A stretch of 64,000 bases of DNA from Carnegiea gigantea (Eukaryota; Streptophyta; Magnoliopsida; Caryophyllales; Cactaceae): the NCBI GenBank assembly GCA_029747015.1, contig JAKOGI010000330.1, positions 121,001 through 185,000 on the forward strand, read 5' to 3'. The notes below the pieces were generated by a model that was given only the letters and a program-made list of their open reading frames with translations, was not told where the DNA came from and searched no databases. Shown one piece after another: positions 58,560-64,000 of the stretch (position 1 is its first letter; every line of letters begins with the position of its first letter). The position numbers and the translations under genes were made by a program.

Positions 58560-58727
58560 AATGTAACTGTACCAACACAAGTTGATCCAAGCAGTTTTGT
58601 ACTTGTTCTCCTTAAACGATGTTTTGATTTCGAGTCTTGTGAATAGAGAAAATATGTGACTGAAGAGTTCTACCTCGTAGTGGGCCAATAGTAGCTCAAC
58701 TCCAATAAAATGGAGGACTTAAGGCCA

Positions 58728-58728
<1 letters not shown>
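58560..58728 (+). mobile_element. tRNA-derived SINE
   Basis: GTTGATCCAAGCAG (A-box region, 58581) and GATTTCGAGTCTTG (B-box region, 58626) are spaced as in a tRNA-derived Pol III promoter. AGTTCTACCTCGTAGTGGGCC and GCTCAACTCCAATAAAATGG follow, matching the body of a common dicot SINE type. It ends at the (TA)n run. Movement would need a LINE reverse transcriptase in trans. Confidence 0.55.

Positions 58729-58786
<58 letters not shown>
58729..58786. repeat. (TA)n(TG)n microsatellite
   Basis: About 10 TA units followed by about 18 TG units, possibly grown from the tail of the SINE. Confidence 0.95.
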
Positions 58787-58788
<2 letters not shown>

Positions 58789-58990
58789 ACATTATGTGAC
58801 AAAATGATTTTTTTCCTCTAAATGTGAAGGCCACAAATAATCTGAACATCTATTTGCATATTTTTCATTACAGAGAATGAGTAATTAAATTTTATGTTGA
58901 AAAGGAAGGCCAATCATTAATTGCAAGAAAATAAGCCACTAAATGGATTTTAGGGACTAATATAGTTGCAAAATTTACTATCAACAGAGC

Positions 58991-59641
58991 TAGGAGCAAA
59001 AATGAACAGAACCGAGCCCCAGCTTGGTAGGCTCGAGGTTGAGCTGATGAACTAATTTGTGAGCTCAACTCGGCTCAGCAGCGTGCCGAGATTGCAAATT
59101 TGGGCTCGAGGCTTGACTCACCTAGGATCACGAGACCTTGCAAGCCTTAACAAACCTATGTTTCCGTTGTTATCACTAGTGCTAGTAATACTACAAAGGG
59201 ATCTAAATTGAATGTGAACCCTGAAATTGAAACAAAAAAAGCGACAAAGACCTTGTATCTTAGCCAAACAACAATGCATGATTGAAAATTAATTGGGACG
59301 AGAGAACAATAAAAAAGAAAAAGAAAGCAATTTTATAGTAGTAATGAGTATAACACATATATGGTTGTGGCTTCGGAAAGTATGCTAGATACGGAACAAT
59401 TGACTAAATTAGAAACATAGGTTCTAAATTTTAACAGTCAAAAATTTTTTGGTGAAATTGTATCAGAAGTAAAACTTAGCATATCTTGTTCTCCTCCCCT
59501 TTAGGAGCCTATTGAGGCGCTTGCTGAGGCTTGGGTCGGCTTATTTATATGATGAGCTTTGGTCTGAGTATGCTCGAGCTTCCTTTGAGCTGAGCTAGCT
59601 CGCAAGTCCTCACAAGCTGGCTTCGCTCATTTTCACCCCTA
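58991..59641. mobile_element. hAT-like non-autonomous element
   Basis: Left end TAGGAGCAAAAATGAACAG and inverted right end TAGGGGTGAAAATGAGCGA form imperfect terminal inverted repeats. Both arms carry GAGCTCG/GGCTCGAG phrases in opposite sense. The flanking 8-mers match poorly, so the target duplication has decayed or the ends are slightly off. No transposase frame. Confidence 0.55.
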
Positions 59642-60224
59642 ATTAAGCTAATTGCTAATCAATTTTTTTACATCAGTTAATGGCTAACTATATCAATTAT
59701 ATCAATCAATATTTCTCTTAATGGGAACTACAAAATTTTGTTGGAAACAAAAAATTGAGATAAAAGATAAAAAAAGATTAATTTTTCCTAGTGTCTTGGG
59801 ATTTAAAATTAAAAAAGATTGACTATACATATTGTGTATTTACGAAACTTTTTAAACTTTTTAAAAATAACAATGTAAAGATGAAACGGTCGATATAAAA
59901 TGGCATATCACAACTTGGTTATTGTTGTCAATCCATGCGTTGCACCGACACTATGCAGTGCACACCAATGCTATATGTTGTTTTCACTCGGGATCAACGT
60001 TGGCGATGATACTTTCACTACAAGTCCATTTTCTTATTAAGTTTTGTGTAAGATCATATATATCACGTAAGACATATCATGAAATGGAAGCTTTTATGGT
60101 AACTTCTAATATTAATTGAAGTGACCAGTAGTACATTTAAAGGTGACTGCAATTAAAGTGACTATTAAATAAAATTATTATCACCTTCGTTGAGGAAAGT
60201 GGCCGAAAAATCACTGCATGATGA
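59642..60224. other. Unassigned spacer
   Basis: AT-rich; a short + frame at 59922-60119 has no recognised domain. Confidence 0.3.
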
Positions 60225-61039
60225 TGTTAGTTGATTGGCCCAAGTCAAGAGGAAGAGAGAAACATAATAACAGTCTCAACTTGGTAGACCGCGGCCCACA
60301 TCAGCGGCCCAGCGCCTGATCTAGCAGTCCAGCCTGCTTCCACCCATTGACCCGCGTTGACTTAACTGGCCAGTTGGGCCTTCCCACACACGCAAGCCTG
60401 GCTCCTTGATTTGCTTGATTCAAAGCTGGGCTACCTTCATCAGCGCGGCCCAAACCCCCCCCCCCCCCCTTCTAGCAATGGTAGCTACGTCCAGTGAGCT
60501 CCGCGGACGTTCCGAGGACAGGCCCATGGTTCGTGGTAAATGGGTCATAGTTCGTGGCAGCTTGGATGACTTTTGAATTGCTTACCTTGATCCGTTTTTT
60601 GAAATTTATATCGTGGATTAATACGGATTAATTGCTAGAACTGCAAAAGGTTGGGGGAAGCTACTATGCATCTTCATCATCTTCTTCAAGCTTCATCATC
60701 CAAAAAATTAAGGTTGATTATCCTTAATCAATCAAGAGTCATCATCACTTTCTTAATCCACACCAAAAATTATTCACTATTTTTCTTAGTTTTGAGAGAG
60801 TATTTTTGAGTGAATTTGTAATCACCTATTGATCTCAAAGTCAAGAACATTGCCTTCAGATCAGTTTGTACTCTCCGAACATATAGTGAATTTTTTTATT
60901 ATCATCATCTGTGGTTTTTACCAATTTGGCTTTTCAAGGAAAAAATTTTGGTATTCTTGGTGCTGATTTATTTTCTTGCCATTATCTATTTCGTGATATT
61001 TTCTTATTGCATCCAATTTCATATTCTTCGCTCCTAACA
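60225..61039 (+). repeat. 5' LTR of copia F
   Basis: Starts TGTTAGTTGATTGGCCC and ends CGCTCCTAACA just before the primer site; about 815 bp with a 14-C run near 60457. The start is chosen on the TG and composition change, because the second LTR is not in view. Confidence 0.65.
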
Positions 61040-61041
61040 AG

Positions 61042-61053
61042 TGGTATCAGAGC
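61042..61053 (+). other. Primer-binding site of copia F
   Basis: TGGTATCAGAGC, two bases after the LTR; perfect copia initiator-tRNA-Met site. Confidence 0.92.
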
Positions 61054-61064
61054 TTGGATCAAGG

Positions 61065-61845
61065 ATGGCAACATGCATGAAATTTGATATCCTTAAATTC
61101 GATGGCAAGATCAGTTTTAACATTTGAAAAGTGCAAATGATGGTCGTTCTTATACAGAACGGATTGAAGAAAGCTTTTTGTGGCAATACCAAGAGCCCTG
61201 CATCCATGACTGATGAGCAATGGGAGGATCTTGAAGAGAAAGTGCACTCGACTATTCAACTATGCTTGGCATCTCATGTTCTTCGTGAGATCCTTGATAA
61301 GACCACAACAGCCGAACTTTGGCTCACATTGGAGGCGTTGTATATGATGACAAGTCTCACCAACAAAATCCATCTCAAAGAATGTTTGTACACGTTCTCT
61401 ATGGCCGAAGGTACTCCTATTCAAAATCATCTTAATGATTTCAATTCCATTCTCATTGATTTGGAAACCATGGATGTGAAAATTGAGGATGAAGACAAAG
61501 CTATTCTGTTGATAGTCTTGTCACCCTCTTCCGATAAGCATTTCAAGGAAATATTGTTATATAGTAACGATGAGACTTTATCGTTTGAGGATATAAAAGC
61601 AAGTTTATTGTCCAAAGAGAAATTCAACCTTGAATTTCATTCTAATGATAAAAGTGAGGGCTTGAATGTGAGAGGTAGACCCTTTGGAAAAGAGGGCATC
61701 GCTAGGAGAAACTTACGTTCTAAGTCTAGAGGATGTAAATCCAATAAATTTTACAGATATTGCAAGGAGTGAAGACACTTAGTTAATGAGTGTCATAGTC
61801 TGAAAAATAAAAAGGAGAAAGAGGAGAAGAACAAACAACCCTAAA
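61065..61845 (+). pseudogene. Copia F gag
   Basis: ATG at 61065 opens MATCMKFDILKFDGKISFNI, then a TGA at 61125-61127 where related proteins have Trp (FxxWK). The frame continues through MTDEQWEDLEEKVHSTIQLC, LEALYMMTSLTNKIHLKECL, FNSILIDLETMDVKIEDEDK and LLSKEKFNLEFHSND. A zinc knuckle YRYCKE, a stop at 61770-61772, then RHLVNEC follows, with the first Cys changed to Tyr. Gag would form the particle and bind RNA. The two stops and the damaged knuckle indicate loss of function, although the body is open for over 210 codons. Confidence 0.88.
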
Positions 61846-61899
61846 AATCAGCTGAAGCTTTCATTTTGATTCTGAGTCAGATGGTGATGTATTATGCGT

Positions 61900-62460
61900 T
61901 ACTACCTCAAACAATAGGTGTGCTGTTGAGTGGGTCTTAGATTCTAGCTGCACATAACATATTTGTCCCCATAGGGACTAGTTTTCAACATAGAAGCCGC
62001 TAGATTCTAGTGTTGTGCTTATGGGCAATGATGCCTAATGTAATGTGATTGTTACTGGCACCATGCAAATCAAAACCCATGATTGTATTGTGAGAACGTT
62101 AACAAATGTTCACCACATTCCAAATTTGAAGCTCAACCTTATTTCACTTAGTATTCTCGAGTCTAATAGTTGCAAGCATTCGGCTGAAAGCGGAGTCTTA
62201 AAATTGTCCAAAGGTGCACTTGTACTCATGAAGGGTGTGAAACGTGGCAGTGTTTACATCATACAAGGTTCTACAGTGGCAGGTACTGCAACTATCACTA
62301 CATCCTCATCAAATGTTAATTTGACTCGATTATGGCATGCTCATTTGGGGCACATGAGTGAGAAGGGCATGACTATCTTAAGCAATAGAGGTCTTCTCGG
62401 TAGCGAAGGCATGGGAAAACTAGACTTTTGTGATCATTGTGTTTTCGAAAAATAAATGAG
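61900..62460 (+). pseudogene. Copia F protease and pre-integrase domain
   Basis: WVLDSSCT, a stop, then HICPHRD (61931-61975) is the retropepsin active-site region with DSGC changed to DSSC. VLMGNDA precedes VIVTGTMQIKTHDCIV, VHHIPNLKLNLISLSILESN and the pre-integrase zinc segment LWHAHLGHMSEKGMTILSNR and CDHCVFEK. The part from 62045 to 62455 is open. Retropepsin would cut the polyprotein; the changed Gly and the stops argue against activity. Confidence 0.86.
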
Positions 62461-63360
62461 AGTTAGTTTTTCTATTGCTAAACCCCTTACCAAGGGTATC
62501 CTAGATTATATTCATTCTATTGATGGGGTCCCTCTAGAGTTCCTTTGTTTGCAGGAAAACGCTACATTTTCACTTTTGTGGATGATTTCTCTCGTAATGT
62601 CTGGGTTTATTTCTTAAGACATAAAAATAAAGCATTCCCTATGTTTAAGAAATACAAGGCCTTTGTTAAGAACCAAGCTGGGAGAAAAATCAAAAAGCTT
62701 AGGGCCGATAATGGTCTAGAGTTTTGTGAGTCAGACTTCAATGAGTTTTTTGCTATTCAAGGCATTACTAGGCACAAAAATTTAGTTGGGAAGCCTCAAC
62801 AAAATGGTGTCACTGAACGTATTAACCTGACTCTTCTAGAGAGAGCTCAATGTATGCTGTCCAATACCGACTTATGGCACCATCGAGATTTTTAGGTCAA
62901 GGCTGTTTCAATGGTCTATTATCTTATGAATAGCTTTCCACGCTCCTCTATTGACTTCAAAATCTCAGAAGCGGTTTGGTCAGGTAATCCTATTGGCTAT
63001 TCTATTTTGAGAATATTTGGATGTCCTGTATATGCACATGTCAATGATGGCAAGCTAGCTCCTAAGGCTATTAAGTGCATGTTTCTTAGTTATGCATCCG
63101 AGTCTAAAGGATATCGTTTATGGTGTCATGATTCCAAGCAAGTCATCCAAAGCCAAGATGTTAAATTTAATGAATCTGCTATATTTTCTCCTGGAAAAGA
63201 GTTGACTGTGTCTTCTACTGGTGCAGGTGATTCATTTGATACCAGGGACAAGGTAGAGTTAGAGTTTCTAACTCAACATGGAGATACTACATCCATATCA
63301 CCTCATTCTATCAATGAAGTTCCTATCAATGAGCCAAGTGTGAGCACTTAAAGTCTCGAT
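62461..63360 (+). pseudogene. Copia F integrase
   Basis: The core shows FTFVDDFSRNVWVYFLRHKN (first Asp), KLRADNGLEF (second Asp) and PQQNGVTERINLTLLERAQC (Glu), so the DDE triad is intact. A stop at 62893-62895 separates it from the C-terminal part VYYLMNSFPRSSIDFKISEA, FGCPVYAHVNDGKLAPKAIK and FLSYASESKGYRLWCHDSKQ, which carries the GKLDPK-like and GYRLW motifs. Another stop lies at 63349-63351, and a frame break near 62460-62545 precedes the core. It would integrate cDNA if repaired by nature; as it stands it is interrupted. Confidence 0.9.
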
Positions 63361-63369
63361 GAATCTCAG

Positions 63370-64000
63370 ATGGAGGGTATATATTCTATTGCTTATGATA
63401 GACCAAGGAAAACAATTAGAAAGCCCGCTCGTTATGCCACCAATGATGAGAGTGAATTAATAGCCTATGCACTCGTCGTAGTACAAGAGACTCCCAAAGG
63501 TATTGAACTTTCAACCTATTCAGAGGCTATCTCTTATCCTAACTTCTCAAATTCGTTCATGGTAATACAAGAAGAAATAAAGAGTTTGCATAAAACTGGG
63601 ACTTGTGAGTTATGTGAACTTCCTAAAGGCCTAAAGGCCATGGTGCCTTAACCGCTAAATGGATCTACAGGTGCAAGGAAGGCATCCCTGGAGTTGGAGT
63701 TGCAAGGTGGAAAGTGCGTTTGGTTGTTCGTGGTTGCAACCAAAAGGAAGGTATTGACTTTAATGAAGTATTCTCTCTAGTTGTTTGTCATACTTCCATT
63801 AGAGTGCTACTTCCTTTAGTTGCTTTATTTGACTTGGAGTTGGAGCAAGTGGATTTTAAAAAGTTTTTCTCCATGGCGAGTTAGAGAAAGAGATCTATAT
63901 GAAGCAACCCAAGGGATTTGTGGTTCCCAGTAAGGAGAAACATATATGCCACTTGAAGAAGTCTCTTTATGGCCTTAAACAAGCTATACAGCAATGGTAT
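63370..64000 (+). pseudogene. Copia F reverse transcriptase (partial, runs off window)
   Basis: After the linker RPRKTIRKPARYATNDESEL comes EEIKSLHKTGTCELCELPKG (63574-63630). A frameshift near 63640 leads to AKWIYRCKEGIPGVGVARWK, VRLVVRGCNQKEGIDFNEVF and [15 protein letters not shown] second frameshift near 63860 leads to [20 protein letters not shown] and [17 protein letters not shown] at the window end. The catalytic YVDD motif would lie beyond 64000. Confidence 0.9.

Larger units (their letters stand above)
60225..64000 (+). mobile_element. Copia element F, 5' part (cut by window edge)
   Basis: 5' LTR, primer site, gag, protease, integrase and the first half of reverse transcriptase in copia order. 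The 3' part, including the second LTR, lies beyond 64000. It is the least decayed element of the window but has stops in gag and protease and frameshifts in reverse transcriptase. Confidence 0.9.

Noticed and set aside
61042..61053. tRNA-complementary TGGTATCAGAGC sites considered as tRNA gene pieces
   Set aside because: They are primer-binding sites next to LTRs, not tRNA genes.

Overview
This window is nuclear DNA of a flowering plant, most likely a dicot. It is AT-rich and built almost wholly from dead or dying transposable elements. The evidence is Ty1/copia and Ty3/gypsy LTR retrotransposons with plant-type primer sites, a plant mobile domain reading frame, a plant Helitron end, hAT and PIF/Harbinger MITEs, tRNA-derived SINEs and long dinucleotide microsatellites. 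I found no intact host gene, rRNA, tRNA or CRISPR array. The species cannot be named from the sequence alone.

Layout. 1-4095: 3' part of a Tat-like Ty3/gypsy element on +, with an antisense plant mobile domain frame, seven ~115-bp tandem repeats and a 3' LTR. 4096-6230: a second LTR-like piece and a LINE ORF1 ruin. 6673-7040: a Tourist-like MITE. 7349-20745: copia element A on -, bounded by perfect GCATG duplications and split by the gag-only gypsy-type element E (10449-15994, perfect ATCAT duplications). 21348-22795: a 1.4-kb PIF/Harbinger-like element. 25382-27601: an internally deleted Helitron. 28087-28683: a G-rich hAT MITE. 28741-33553: copia element B on +. 34360-34780: an orphan CACTA end. 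37050-37384: a (TA)n block. 39469-39727: a hAT MITE with a perfect 8-bp duplication. 40340-41060: a copia RT/RNase H ruin. 43381-50507: scrambled copia pieces, two copies of a TRIM-like LTR and copia element C. 50512-56690: two further copia ruins (G on +, H on -). 57765-59641: SINE pieces, a (TA)n(TG)n block and a hAT-like element. 60225-64000: the 5' part of copia element F, cut by the window edge.

How the parts relate. A, B, C, fragment D and the orphan leader at 44930-47381 are one copia family. They share coding sequence, a ~1-kb 3' untranslated region and a ~2-kb leader made of a GC-rich block plus an AT-rich block of quasi-palindromes. B and C have lost gag to integrase, with breakpoints a few codons apart, so both depended on helpers. 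E is younger than A because it sits inside A. Every long reading frame carries stops or frameshifts.

No clearly new autonomous system was found. The most noteworthy points are: the antisense plant mobile domain frame, broken only by stops; a TRIM-like LTR with a plant snRNA-type promoter arrangement; the copia-TRIM junction at a shared primer-binding site; the shared breakpoint of B and C; and the repeated quasi-palindrome of the copia leaders.
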